NCBI RefSeq assembly: GCF_004801375.1
Contig: NZ_SSNZ01000011.1
Coordinates: 57,074-121,073, forward strand
Reading direction: 5' to 3'
Length of the DNA stretch: 64,000 nt
DNA from: Flavobacterium supellecticarium
GTDB taxonomy: Bacteria; Bacteroidota; Bacteroidia; Flavobacteriales; Flavobacteriaceae
Part shown: one piece after another, positions 26,443 to 35,672 of the stretch
Layout of the letters: every line of letters begins with the position of its first letter
Position numbering within the stretch: position 1 is the stretch's first letter
The notes under the pieces: model-generated
Databases searched by the model: none
What the model was told of the DNA's origin: nothing
Seen by the model: the letters and a program-made list of their open reading frames with translations, nothing else
Translations under genes and position numbers: made by a program

Positions 26443-28083
26443 TTAATTTTTAAGGATTTTATTGTATTCCGACTGATTATTGAGCAATGCTTGCGCTTTT
26501 GTTATTTCTATGTTACTTTTTGTGTAATATTGATACAATCCTTCCTTATACTGATAGCGTTTTATGATTTCGTCGACGATAAGTTTTTTGATTTCCGACT
26601 TGTTTTTATCCAGTTCTTTTTCCTCACTTCGTTGTACGGCTGCTAATAGTTGTTGGTATTCGGCAGTAATACTTTCTTCGATTTTTTCCTTTTTGGCTGT
26701 GGCTAAGGTGTTTTTTAAAGCCAGTTCGGTTTCGGTATCGAATTCGAATTTTTCCTTTTTCAAAAAGGCTTTGAATTCGGTAAAATCGGTGTCCGAAAAA
26801 GTCGGAATGGTTGTTCCTAAATTCGGATTTTTATAATAGTACTGCGTTACGTAGTTGAAAATCCCGTCGTTTTTTAGCAAAGCATCCGAGATCGTACTGG
26901 TTTTTGCTTCTGCAAGCTCGATGTCGGGTTGGATACCACCACCGTCATAAACGGTTCTTCCTTTACGGGTTTTAAAAGCGTTATACTGACTCGCATCGGT
27001 ACGGATCGCTTTTCCGTTTTTATCTTTTTTGGAATAATCCAACGCCTGAATACATCTTCCGGATGGCGTATAGTAGCGGGAAATAGTTACTTTGACCTGT
27101 GTTCCGTAGGTTAAATCCAACGGACGTTGTACCAATCCTTTTCCGAAACTTCTGGCGCCTACAATTACAGCTCTGTCCAGATCCTGTAACGCTCCGGCTA
27201 CAATTTCGGACGCGGACGCACTTTTTCCATCAACCAGAACAGCCAGTGGAATCGTCAGGTCAACCGGTTGTTTTTGTGTTTTATAGCTGTTATTGTGTTT
27301 CTCAATTTTTGATTTTGTGGTTACGATTACCTCATTTTGCGGTACAAAAAGATTACAGATGTTTACGGCTTCATGCAATAAACCACCCGGATTTCCGCGT
27401 AAATCCAAGATGATTCGGGTCGCGCCCTGACTTTTTAATTTTTCCAGCGCGTCTTTGGTTTCGGCCGATGCTTTGGCATTAAACTGCGACAATACAATAT
27501 AACCGGTTGTTTTGTCGGCTAACAATGCATAAAAAGGTACCGCTTTAATTTCGACTTCATCCAGTACAATTTGGGTTTTCATTAGTTTTCCCTGACGTTT
27601 GTATTGTATGTCGATCTTTGAATTTTTAGAGCCTTTTAAAAGTTGGGCGGCATCGTCTTTAAAATCAACCAGGTTTACATCGCCAATCTGAACAATTTCA
27701 TCCCCGGCTTTTAAACCGGCTTTGTCGGCCGGAAAGTTTTTGTAGGGTTCACGAATGATCAAACGCCCTTCGCGTCGTGAAATATACGCACCGATTCCGG
27801 TATATTCACCGGTCGAATTGATCTTGAATTTCGCAACATCCTGTTCGTTAAAGTAAACCGTATACGGATCCAGATCCAACAACATGTTTTTAATGGCTTT
27901 GTCCATCAAATCGGCCGGATTGGTCTCGTCTACATAATTCTGATTGACGGTTTTAAATAACGTTGTGAAGATTTCAATCTGCTTGGCAATCTCAAAAAAG
28001 TCATCTCTGAAACTGGCACCTACAAACAAAAAACCTCCTGCAACTACAGGAATAATATATCTTCTTTTAAACTGACGTAGCAT
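26443..28083 (-). CDS. S41 family C-terminal processing protease
   Basis: A 546-residue exported serine protease of the Tsp/Prc/CtpA group. An N-terminal membrane anchor (about 10-28) is followed by a PDZ domain (about 85-160; IGAYISRREGRLIIREP, AGLKAGDEIVQIG) and the S41 catalytic domain with nucleophile Ser in DGKSASASEIVAGAL (about 300-315) and the general-base Lys in SFGKGLVQ. The frame is open upstream to 28158, but ATG 28083 (MLRQFKRRYI) fits better: it gives a 2-base gap after the DUF4349 gene instead of a 73-base overlap. Probably cotranscribed with it. Confidence 0.92.
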   Translation of the reverse strand: MLRQFKRRYIIPVVAGGFLFVGASFRDDFFEIAKQIEIFTTLFKTVNQNYVDETNPADLMDKAIKNMLLDLDPYTVYFNEQDVAKFKINSTGEYTGIGAYISRREGRLIIREPYKNFPADKAGLKAGDEIVQIGDVNLVDFKDDAAQLLKGSKNSKIDIQYKRQGKLMKTQIVLDEVEIKAVPFYALLADKTTGYIVLSQFNAKASAETKDALEKLKSQGATRIILDLRGNPGGLLHEAVNICNLFVPQNEVIVTTKSKIEKHNNSYKTQKQPVDLTIPLAVLVDGKSASASEIVAGALQDLDRAVIVGARSFGKGLVQRPLDLTYGTQVKVTISRYYTPSGRCIQALDYSKKDKNGKAIRTDASQYNAFKTRKGRTVYDGGGIQPDIELAEAKTSTISDALLKNDGIFNYVTQYYYKNPNLGTTIPTFSDTDFTEFKAFLKKEKFEFDTETELALKNTLATAKKEKIEESITAEYQQLLAAVQRSEEKELDKNKSEIKKLIVDEIIKRYQYKEGLYQYYTKSNIEITKAQALLNNQSEYNKILKN

Positions 28084-28085
28084 TT

Positions 28086-28913
28086 TTAAACGGATTTTTT
28101 CTTTAATCTTTTGCGTATATACACCAAAAGTAACACGAAAATAAGGATAAATGGCCAAACTTGCAGTAGGTCAAGAAAGAAAGTTGAAATTCCGAAAAAG
28201 CCTTCTTTAAACGAATTCCACATTTTACTGCCATAGGAAACGGTCGCGCCGCTTTCGGAAGCATTTTGGGTATACATATCGATCGTGATGGTGCTCATCG
28301 CGATCCGGCTTTGTAAATATTTTAACCGCCCTTCGATCGATTCGATTTCCTCGCGAACGGTAGCCAGTCCTTTTTCGATTTCCAGTATTTCGGAAACTTT
28401 AGTCGCTTTGTTTAATAAATCCAGGTAGCGTTTTTCCAACGTTTTTTTGGTGTTGATGCGCGATTCGATATCGATATACTCCTCGGTTACATCCTCGGAT
28501 GAAATTTCTTTCCGATCAAAATGAGAAACGCCTTTGCCGATATCGGTGATAAATGCATCAAAAGCCGTATTCGGAACCCGAATCGTCAGGTCGCGGTACA
28601 CCGAATTGCTATTTTTTCCGGTTACATCGTTTTGGATGGTAGCCTTATATTTTACAAGGGCTTTCTGAATATCGGCATACGACTGGTTGAGGTCGGATGT
28701 TTCAAACCGGAGGTTGGCATTTTTAATGATTTTGGGTTCGATAATCGTTTCCGATCCACCGGAACCTGATGTTTCAGAAGCAGCCACGGGTGCGGCTTCC
28801 AGATTCATCATTTTGACATCCAGGGATTCCGCCACAGCCACATCTTCGGACTGTTGGTTTTTACAGCTAATAGAAAAGATAAGGATCGCTACAACAACGA
28901 GAATTTTTTTCAT
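28086..28913 (-). CDS. DUF4349-domain lipoprotein
   Basis: A 275-residue protein. MKKILVVVAILIFSISCKNQ is a lipoprotein signal (Cys at 17). The DUF4349 domain (about 65-255) has LRFETSDLNQSYADI, LTIRVPNTAFDAFITDIG and a coiled-coil part TKVSEILEIEKGLATVREEI (about 175-194). A single membrane segment near the C-terminus (about 247-268) is followed by RKRLKKK. The function is unknown. It lies upstream of, and is probably cotranscribed with, the S41 protease. Confidence 0.85.
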   Translation of the reverse strand: MKKILVVVAILIFSISCKNQQSEDVAVAESLDVKMMNLEAAPVAASETSGSGGSETIIEPKIIKNANLRFETSDLNQSYADIQKALVKYKATIQNDVTGKNSNSVYRDLTIRVPNTAFDAFITDIGKGVSHFDRKEISSEDVTEEYIDIESRINTKKTLEKRYLDLLNKATKVSEILEIEKGLATVREEIESIEGRLKYLQSRIAMSTITIDMYTQNASESGATVSYGSKMWNSFKEGFFGISTFFLDLLQVWPFILIFVLLLVYIRKRLKKKSV

Positions 28914-29001
28914 AGAAATACCATTAGTTTGATATACAACGTAAAATCACAACTAAAAGTACAATTTTAGATGGAATTGGAATTCTATAAAATGAAAAAT
29001 C

Positions 29002-29388
29002 TTACAATTCTTTATTTTGGATGGAATCGGCAAACTTTTCAAAAAGCTGCACGGTTTTTTCTTCGATTTCCTGATAGGACAAGCGTTCTTTGGTTTGATA
29101 GAGAAACATAAAGGCATAGGGTTTGTCGATCGTATCCAACAGCCTGTTTTTGTTTAATCGGTAGGTTTCGCGTAACACCCGTTTAAAATAATTGCGGTCT
29201 ACGGCTTTTTTAAAATATTTTTTTGAAACGGAAACACCCATTTTGATTTTTTCATCCGATTCATCCGATTCCAAAGGGACATATACCAAACGCAATGGGT
29301 ATTTGGAAACCGATTTCCCCTGAGTAAAGAGTAAATCGATTGTGCTTCGGCTTTTGAGCTTTTCGGCTTTCGGATAGGTGTTTTTCAT
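29002..29388 (-). CDS. rnpA: Ribonuclease P protein component
   Basis: A 128-residue basic protein that assists the RNase P RNA in removing tRNA 5' leaders. The RNR signature DRNYFKRVLRETYR (about 67-80) and the N-terminal KAEKLKSRSTIDLLF (about 7-21) are typical. A start at ATG 29388 is preferred to the longer frame from 29403, because MKNTYPKAEKL matches the family and a -7 box lies directly before it. rpmH, its usual neighbour in other phyla, is absent here. Confidence 0.94.
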   Translation of the reverse strand: MKNTYPKAEKLKSRSTIDLLFTQGKSVSKYPLRLVYVPLESDESDEKIKMGVSVSKKYFKKAVDRNYFKRVLRETYRLNKNRLLDTIDKPYAFMFLYQTKERLSYQEIEEKTVQLFEKFADSIQNKEL

Positions 29389-29392
29389 CCGG

Positions 29393-29400
29393 CAAAGGTA
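29393..29400 (-). promoter_or_regulatory. -7 box immediately upstream of rnpA
   Basis: The minus strand reads TACCTTTG, a full TAnnTTTG match, ending 4 bases before the rnpA ATG. If used, transcription would begin about at the start codon, giving a leaderless mRNA. Confidence 0.4.
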
Positions 29401-29415
29401 CAAAAAGGTAGCATA

Positions 29416-29449
29416 AAACCGGTCAGGTTTACCAATACCTGACCGGTTT
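29416..29449. terminator. Hairpin between rnpA and the patatin gene
   Basis: A perfect 13-base inverted repeat, AAACCGGTCAGGT (29416-29428) and ACCTGACCGGTTT (29437-29449), with an 8-base loop. It follows the patatin stop on the minus strand and belongs to the same TCAGGT hairpin type as 11974-12006 and 49815-49846. There is no long T-run, so terminator function is likely rather than certain. Confidence 0.6.
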
Positions 29450-29457
29450 GCTATTGC

Positions 29458-30495
29458 TTATTTGTTTTTGATCAGTTTCTTCGCAATTTCCCGGAGCATT
29501 TCCCGGTTCTGATCGACATAAAACAAACCGGCCTGAATGAGTTCGTAGATGTTTTTTTGCGAGGTATCATCCATTTCCGGCGAAGCGTTTTTTAATTGTG
29601 GCATCAGTCGGTAATAATTTTTCTGGTTACGCGGCCCTAGGGTTTCGTACATTTTCGTCAGGTGATAATCTACGGTTTCGACGTTGGCCGACAGCAATAT
29701 GTCGATTAATGGTCCGATCCATTTGATTTTACCAGCGTTTTCAAATTTTTCAAAAGTATACGGTTTGTGAACTTCCCCAGTTCCAACTGAAACAATGATC
29801 ATATCATTAATGGCAGGATAATCGATTTTTTCCTTATCGCCTAAAATTTTCGAAAAGGCAATTTTTCGGGCTTCGGCATAGGCACACAAAGCGGGATTGT
29901 TGGCATAAACACCACCGTCGATCAGGGTGAATTCCTGACCGTATAATGATTTTATTTTAGCCGGTTCAAAGTAGGTTGGCGCAGCACTTGTCGCCCGACA
30001 CACATCCCGAACGTAAAAGTTTTCCAGCGTCGATTCGGCTTCGTGACTGGTGAAAAATTTGGCTTTTCGCTGACCAATATCGTAGGAGGTGATCAAACAA
30101 GGCTTAATAAAATGTTGTAATTGCAAATCGCCAAAAACTTGCAAAAGTTGTTTTTCCAGATTGCGTTGCGAGATCTTTTCGTTAAACAATCCGAATGGGT
30201 TGATCATATGTTCCCAAAGCGAAACATTAAAAATGCTTTCCCCTTTTTTGGCGTAAAGATCCAAAGCGGCTTCTACCGAAAATTTGGCTTTTTTGTTTTT
30301 GTCCGGAAATAATAGAATCGAGGTTAGTAAACCACCGGTACTGCTTCCGGCAACCAAATCGAAATAATCACCTAATTTTGCATTGGGATTATCCAGTTTT
30401 TGCAATTCTTCTTCGATATATTTCAGGATCACGCAGGTAATGATTCCGCGGATACCACCTCCATCAAGGCTTAATATGCGTATTTTTTTTGACAT
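29458..30495 (-). CDS. Patatin-like phospholipase
   Basis: A 345-residue lipid acyl hydrolase of the patatin fold. The oxyanion motif SLDGGGIRG (about 9-17), nucleophile Ser in AGSSTGG (about 49-55) and catalytic Asp in DGGVYANNP (about 193-201) are all present, so it should be active. It has no signal peptide. The compact architecture resembles CapV-type bacterial patatins that act as defence effectors, but no nucleotide cyclase or other CBASS gene is adjacent, so a housekeeping lipase role is equally possible. Confidence 0.9.
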   Translation of the reverse strand: MSKKIRILSLDGGGIRGIITCVILKYIEEELQKLDNPNAKLGDYFDLVAGSSTGGLLTSILLFPDKNKKAKFSVEAALDLYAKKGESIFNVSLWEHMINPFGLFNEKISQRNLEKQLLQVFGDLQLQHFIKPCLITSYDIGQRKAKFFTSHEAESTLENFYVRDVCRATSAAPTYFEPAKIKSLYGQEFTLIDGGVYANNPALCAYAEARKIAFSKILGDKEKIDYPAINDMIIVSVGTGEVHKPYTFEKFENAGKIKWIGPLIDILLSANVETVDYHLTKMYETLGPRNQKNYYRLMPQLKNASPEMDDTSQKNIYELIQAGLFYVDQNREMLREIAKKLIKNK

Positions 30496-30641
30496 GATAC
30501 AAAGGGATTACCCTCCCGATTTACAGGGGATTTTGTTGTGGCTAATGTATTACAAAAGAATTATATAACCATTTTTATCGGTCTTCAAATTTGATTATTT
30601 TTTCCAATCGTTAACTGCGTTTGTCAAAGTGTGCTAAATCT

Positions 30642-30773
30642 TTAAAAGGTTTTCCAGTTTCTGGCCCATTCCCAGCCATGATTGGTAAAAATGCTCACAC
30701 ATTCGTACCCGTCGTTGGTCATTATCCCAATTTTTTTAGTGTTCCACAACGCGGTTTTTTCATCAATAATCAA
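30642..30773 (-). pseudogene. Possible gene remnant in the patatin/M1-peptidase interval
   Basis: A 43-codon minus-strand frame from a TTG at 30773 encodes a protein-like sequence (IDEKTALWNTKKIGI, DGYECVSIF, HGWEWARNWKTF). There is no ATG, and a stop lies just upstream in the same frame. A neighbouring frame (NFEPNLLINNNLL) would join it if one frameshift were allowed, suggesting a decayed small gene. The similarity is a visual impression only. Confidence 0.25.
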
Positions 30774-30850
30774 AACGATGTCGATAGTAAATTATTGTTT
30801 ATAAGTAAATTAGGTTCGAAATTGTTGTAATTCAATATTATATAGTCATA

Positions 30851-30878
30851 AAAAAAGCGGCTCTAAAGCCGCTTTTTT
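30851..30878. terminator. Terminator of the M1 aminopeptidase gene
   Basis: AAAAAAGCGGCT, loop CTAA, AGCCGCTTTTTT: a perfect 12-base stem with A and T flanks, 15 bases past the peptidase stop on the minus strand. Confidence 0.85.
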
Positions 30879-30892
30879 TGGTTTGTGTCCGT

Positions 30893-32785
30893 TTATGGTT
30901 TTACTTCGTAAACGTTGTTTTCTTTTTTAACATCGGCCATTAAATCACTTGGATCGATCACAATAGCTTTGATGGCTTTTTTCTCTTTTCCGATGGTGAA
31001 ATCATACGTGGTAAAAGCCCAATCCCATCCTCCTAAAACAGTTCGTTGGATTTCCGGGAATGGATTCTCTTTGTTCCAACGCATTAAGGTATTCGGGATA
31101 TAGAAACTTTCTTTGCTTCCATCCTGATAGACTACAAGAATATCCAAAGGCATTGGCATTCTTCCGATTCTTTCTAAGGTTACTTTCGTGTTTTTTCCGT
31201 CTTCCGTAACCGATTTGATTCCGTAATCGATAGTATTTGTGGTTTTGGTCCAGTCGTTCAGATACCAGTCCAATGATGCTCCCGAAACACGTTCGGCAGT
31301 ACGTTTAAAGTCGTTTGGCGTTGGGTGCGTAAATTTATAATCGTGGAAATAACGTTTTAATGTTTCCATCATTTTGTCCATTCCGATTACATAGCCCAAT
31401 TGGGTTAAAAATACTTCCCCTTTGCTATAGGCCGAAATACTATAAATCATGTTCTCGTCAAATCGGTCCGCATGTGTGGATTGTGGTTGCTCATGACCGG
31501 TATTGACCATATAGAAATAGTTGTTGTAGGCCGATTGGAACGGATTTTCGTCTTCCTGAAGTTTTTTATCCATTACCTTGATCATTGCAAGATCCGAAAT
31601 AAAGGAGGTAAATCCTTCGTCCATCCAGAAGTGTTTGCTTTCGTTGGTTGCTAAAACGTGCTGAAACCAGGAGTGTGCCATTTCGTGCGCCGTTACACCA
31701 ATTAAACTCGGAAGACTTCTGTCGCCGGTAATCAACGTACACATAGCATATTCCATACCACCGTCGCCACCCTGAATCACAGAATATTGCTTGTAAGGAT
31801 ATTCACCTACGGATTTATTGAAAAAGTCCATTAGAGCGGCTGTTTTTGGCTGAAGCTCTTTCCATTTGTCCATGTATTTCGGGTTGTTTTTGTAGAAAAA
31901 GTGCAGTTCTACATTGTTGGGTCCCGGGTAAATATCATGGATAAAATCTTTGTCGGCTCCCCATGCGAAATCGTGTACCATTGGTGCTACAAAATGCCAG
32001 GTAAGCGTTTTGGTCTTTTTAGGATAGGTCACTGTAGTACCTTTGTCTTCGTATCCGTGACCAATCTCGTTTTTGTTTTGTAAATAACCGGTTGATCCGA
32101 TTACGTAATCTTTGTCGATCGTAATTTTTACGTCAAAATCACCCCAAACACCGTGGAATTCACGTCCGATATAGGGATCGGCATGCCATCCTTCGAAATC
32201 GAATTCGGCAATTTTAGGATACCATTGTGTCATCGAAAGCGCTACCCCTTCGTCGGAATTTCTTCCGGAACGACGGATTTGAAGCGGAACCTGTCCATCA
32301 AAATCCAGGGCAAATGTGGTGGATTTCCCCGGTAAAATAGGCTTGGCCAATTCGACTTCCAATACGGTTCCCACTACGCGACTAGTGGCAGCAATACCAT
32401 CCTGTTTGAAATTGGCCACTTTAAGATAACCGATTTCATTGGGTTTTAAGGTGCTGATTCTACTTTCTTTTACCGTTTTATCTCCGGTTTTAAAGCTTTT
32501 GACCATACGTTTGTCCGGATCGGAAATGGTTTTTAAACGGGCATCCATTTCGCTCCCCGGTTGGAAGGCGTTAAAATACAAATGGTAAAATACCTTGCGT
32601 AAGGTATCGGGTGAATTGTTGGTGTAAACGAGTGTTTGTTTTCCTTTGTACTGGAAGTTTTTTACATCCATGTTTACCTCCATTTTGTAGTCAACATGTT
32701 GTTGCCAGTAACCCGGATCCGGGTTGTTTTTCTGTGCCCACAAACTGCCAATGCTCAGTAAAGAAAGTAAGAATAACTTTTTCAT
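30893..32785 (-). CDS. Exported M1-family metallopeptidase (aminopeptidase)
   Basis: A 630-residue zinc peptidase. A signal peptide (MKKLFLLSLLSIGSLWAQ) is followed by an N-terminal beta domain and the catalytic gluzincin domain with TAHEMAHSWFQH (zinc His-His and catalytic Glu, about 384-395) and the third zinc ligand Glu in FWMDEGFTSF. GGDGGMEYAM corresponds to the GAMEN substrate motif of M1 enzymes. The frame is open to 32854, but the added residues disagree with a signal peptide, so ATG 32785 is chosen. Probably periplasmic or surface, degrading peptides for nutrition. Confidence 0.92.
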   Translation of the reverse strand: MKKLFLLSLLSIGSLWAQKNNPDPGYWQQHVDYKMEVNMDVKNFQYKGKQTLVYTNNSPDTLRKVFYHLYFNAFQPGSEMDARLKTISDPDKRMVKSFKTGDKTVKESRISTLKPNEIGYLKVANFKQDGIAATSRVVGTVLEVELAKPILPGKSTTFALDFDGQVPLQIRRSGRNSDEGVALSMTQWYPKIAEFDFEGWHADPYIGREFHGVWGDFDVKITIDKDYVIGSTGYLQNKNEIGHGYEDKGTTVTYPKKTKTLTWHFVAPMVHDFAWGADKDFIHDIYPGPNNVELHFFYKNNPKYMDKWKELQPKTAALMDFFNKSVGEYPYKQYSVIQGGDGGMEYAMCTLITGDRSLPSLIGVTAHEMAHSWFQHVLATNESKHFWMDEGFTSFISDLAMIKVMDKKLQEDENPFQSAYNNYFYMVNTGHEQPQSTHADRFDENMIYSISAYSKGEVFLTQLGYVIGMDKMMETLKRYFHDYKFTHPTPNDFKRTAERVSGASLDWYLNDWTKTTNTIDYGIKSVTEDGKNTKVTLERIGRMPMPLDILVVYQDGSKESFYIPNTLMRWNKENPFPEIQRTVLGGWDWAFTTYDFTIGKEKKAIKAIVIDPSDLMADVKKENNVYEVKP

Positions 32786-32874
32786 TTTGTAGTAATTGAT
32801 TTTGGATCGTTGCCGATCGATATAATAGCCAAAATGGAAGGGAGTCCCTTCCATTTCAGCATGTTGTTTTGGAA

Positions 32875-34482
32875 TTATTTTTTAGAAGCCATCTTGTCGG
32901 CCATGATCAATGCGTTATAAGCATTTACCATTTTCCCGGATTTGGATATTTCGCTAAACGGTCGTACATTGTTAGGATCCCCTCCTAAAATAACATCCTG
33001 TTTTACCGCAATACCGGAATCCATAATGATCTGTTTTACCTGAGCCGCTGTTAGACTAGGATAGTACGAACGGATCAAGGCTGCTACTCCGGCAACATTT
33101 GGTGATGCCATTGACGTTCCCTGTAGGTATTCGTAGCTTTGATTTGGTGTAGTCGCATAGATTTTTTCACCCGGTGCAAATACATCCACATCCGATTTAC
33201 CGTAGTTGGAGAAATCGGCAACCAATTCCGGTCCGTACACATAATTTAAGGCACCTACCGTAAGGAAGTTGTTAGCAATTTCTGGTCCCATTTTGATGTT
33301 GTCGTTCGGGAAACGATCTACACCACCATCTGCATTCAGGTCTAAACCTTCGTTACCGGCAGCCACCACCAATAGTACGTCTTTTGAAGCGGCATATTTG
33401 ATCGCATCATATACCCATTCCGGGTGTTGTGCGAAGTATTTTCCGAAACTTCCGTTGATCACTTTTGCACCGTTGTCTACTGCATAACGAATTGCCAATG
33501 CGATGTCTTTATCATATTCGTCTCCATCCGGCACCGCTCTTACGGCCATGATTTCTACGTTATTACTTGCAACACCGTCGCCACCCAATCCGTTTCCACG
33601 GGTTTGTGCGATAATACCGGCTACGTGTGTTCCGTGTTTTGCGCCTTCTTTTTCTGGGCCGATTACGTTATTGTCTCCGTACTTTACGTCTTTAATATCG
33701 TCCGGATTGTCACCAACCAGTTTTCTTCCGTTAAATTCAAGGTTTAAGTGGTAGTTCACCTGACTGTATACCTGGTCTTTGAACTCGTCTATTTTTTTCA
33801 GGTCGTTCCCCGTTTGTGGTAATACCTGCGACATTACCATTTTCGCCTGGTTTACAGCCGGGTCGGTCGTCTGGATTTTCTGAATATCTTCTAAAGTATA
33901 GGTGTCTTTCTTTAAATGCTTTTTAAGGGTATTGCTGGCATTTAAGATAAAATCCAATTGTTGTTTGGCCTGAATTACTTCATTGTATTCTTTATCGTAG
34001 GCCTCTTTTGCTTTTTTATAGGCTTCGGAATTGGTGTCTCCTTTTTTCAGGATACGCGTGAATTCCATATTCTCATGTTCTGCTTTTCCTAAGAAATTCC
34101 ATCCGTGGATGTCATCGATAAATCCGTTTTTATCATCGTCGATACCATTACCAGCGATTTCTTTTGGATTGTTCCAGATAACCGGTTTTAAATCTTCATG
34201 ATCAATATCTACTCCGGAATCCACAACTCCAACGATTACTTTTTTACTTTTTTTACCTTTTAAGAAGTCATAGGCTCTGTCTACACTCATTCCGGGAACC
34301 GTATCTTTAATAAGATCCAGATGACTCCAGCGTTTTAAATCTTTTTCAGCCAGTTTACCCACTTTAACCGGCATATTATCCGGTGCGGAAATAGGTGCGT
34401 AAACACTTGTTTTTTGTGTGCTGCAACTTGTCAGGGCTATAGCCAATGCGGCAGATAAGTAAAGCGGTTTTATTAGTTTCAT
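32875..34482 (-). CDS. Subtilisin-family (S8) serine protease, lipoprotein
   Basis: A 535-residue exported protease. The N-terminus MKLIKPLYLSAALAIALTSC is a lipoprotein signal (Cys at 20). The catalytic triad is Asp in VGVVDSGVDIDHED (about 85-98), His in GAKHGTHVAGIIAQ (about 288-301) and Ser in GTSMASPNVAGVAAL (about 463-477). About 185 residues separate the Asp and His blocks, much more than in subtilisin; this insertion (about 120-280) is Lys-rich and helical. No T9SS tail is present, so the protein is probably anchored in an envelope membrane. Confidence 0.92.
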   Translation of the reverse strand: MKLIKPLYLSAALAIALTSCSTQKTSVYAPISAPDNMPVKVGKLAEKDLKRWSHLDLIKDTVPGMSVDRAYDFLKGKKSKKVIVGVVDSGVDIDHEDLKPVIWNNPKEIAGNGIDDDKNGFIDDIHGWNFLGKAEHENMEFTRILKKGDTNSEAYKKAKEAYDKEYNEVIQAKQQLDFILNASNTLKKHLKKDTYTLEDIQKIQTTDPAVNQAKMVMSQVLPQTGNDLKKIDEFKDQVYSQVNYHLNLEFNGRKLVGDNPDDIKDVKYGDNNVIGPEKEGAKHGTHVAGIIAQTRGNGLGGDGVASNNVEIMAVRAVPDGDEYDKDIALAIRYAVDNGAKVINGSFGKYFAQHPEWVYDAIKYAASKDVLLVVAAGNEGLDLNADGGVDRFPNDNIKMGPEIANNFLTVGALNYVYGPELVADFSNYGKSDVDVFAPGEKIYATTPNQSYEYLQGTSMASPNVAGVAALIRSYYPSLTAAQVKQIIMDSGIAVKQDVILGGDPNNVRPFSEISKSGKMVNAYNALIMADKMASKK

Positions 34483-34551
34483 ATTCTTTGTTTTTCTGAT
34501 TTTATAGGTCGAAAGTATTTGTTTTTGTTACAAAAAGGACTGAGATTAACA

Positions 34552-35412
34552 CTACTTTAGTATTTCATCACAAGTAAATACGTCTTTTAAACGTACGCCT
34601 TTTTCGGTATGTTCGACGGTAATGATTGGATTATGCGCATCGTGTTCTAAAAACAAAAGATAGTTTTTATCGGCAGCATGGTTCATAAATTTGGTTTTTT
34701 CGTCCAGTGTTAACAACGGACGGGTGTCGTATCCCATCACATATGGAATCGGGATATGACCGGCCGTAGCTAAAAGATCGGCACAAAAAACAAGTGTTTT
34801 GCCGTTGTATTCGATATGCGGAATCATTTGCTTTTCGGTATGACCGTCGACAAAAAAGATGCCGAAGCCTAATTCCGATTTTTCAAGGTAATCACCGTCC
34901 GGGCGTTGTATAAATTGTAGCTGACCGCTTTCCTGAATCGGTAAAATGTTTTCACTTAAAAAAGAGGCTTTTTCGCGGGCATTCGGTTTGGTGGCCCATT
35001 CCCAATGGTTTTCGTTGGTCCAGAACGTCGCATTTTTAAAACCGACTTCGTATCCGGTCCGGTCTTTATTCCAGACTACGCTACCGCCACAATGATCAAA
35101 ATGAAGATGCGTCATAAATACATCGGTAATATCGTCGCGGTGAAAACCGTGTAGCGCCAGTGATTTGTCAATCGTATGATCGCCCCAAAGAGAATAATAG
35201 CCGAAAAACTTGTCCGATTGTTTGTTACCCATTCCGGTATCGATCAGAATCAGTCGGTTGCCATCTTCGATCAAGAGGCATCGTGCCGCGATATCAATAA
35301 GGTTATTTTCGTCAGCAGGATTGGTTTTGTTCCAGATGGTTTTCGGAACCACGCCAAACATAGCACCGCCATCCAGTTTAAAGTTGCCACTTTCTATAGG
35401 ATATAATTTCAT
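34552..35412 (-). CDS. Metallo-beta-lactamase-fold hydrolase
   Basis: A 286-residue MBL-fold enzyme. The metal-binding motif THLHFDHCGG (about 103-112), Asp in LIDTGMGNKQ (about 57-66), and His in FVDGHTEKQM and FLEHDAHNP are present. The sequence resembles the AHL-lactonase/MBL group with a wide range of ester and lactone substrates, so the specific substrate is open. There is no signal peptide. Confidence 0.87.
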   Translation of the reverse strand: MKLYPIESGNFKLDGGAMFGVVPKTIWNKTNPADENNLIDIAARCLLIEDGNRLILIDTGMGNKQSDKFFGYYSLWGDHTIDKSLALHGFHRDDITDVFMTHLHFDHCGGSVVWNKDRTGYEVGFKNATFWTNENHWEWATKPNAREKASFLSENILPIQESGQLQFIQRPDGDYLEKSELGFGIFFVDGHTEKQMIPHIEYNGKTLVFCADLLATAGHIPIPYVMGYDTRPLLTLDEKTKFMNHAADKNYLLFLEHDAHNPIITVEHTEKGVRLKDVFTCDEILK

Positions 35413-35633
35413 TGCATTCGTTTTAATTTGGAATGTAAAGATACTTTTTAATGCTAAATCAGGAAAAATAAATACAGCGAAACCGCAACCGGTTTAAATA
35501 TAAAAGGGAAAAACTTACAATAGTAGGGGACTTTTTAGGATTTAAAAATGACAAATATCATGTTATAACTATTTTCTATCAAGCTATTCGTTATAAAAAT
35601 GTTAGGTAGTGTGGCAAACCGCAATATTTGTAA

Positions 35634-35641
35634 TATCTTTG
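35634..35641 (+). promoter_or_regulatory. -7 box upstream of the A-type Fe-S carrier gene
   Basis: TATCTTTG matches TAnnTTTG, 31 bases before the ATG at 35673. It probably drives the carrier gene and, by read-through, sufBCD. Confidence 0.45.
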
Positions 35642-35672
35642 CAGGAAATTAGAAATAATCTGTTTAAACATT

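Larger units (their letters stand above)
30496..30892. other. Intergenic region, about 400 bases
   Basis: Between the patatin gene start and the M1 peptidase stop. Apart from the possible remnant at 30642-30773 and the terminator at 30851-30878, I see no RNA gene or conserved site. The plus-strand frame at 30621-30830 is on the opposite strand of the remnant and looks random. Confidence 0.5.

Noticed and set aside
28084..28158. Longer N-terminus for the S41 protease
   Set aside because: Would overlap the DUF4349 gene by 73 bases; the ATG at 28083 fits the membrane anchor.
30621..30830. 69-codon plus-strand frame
   Set aside because: Random-looking composition and no start context; lies opposite the putative remnant.
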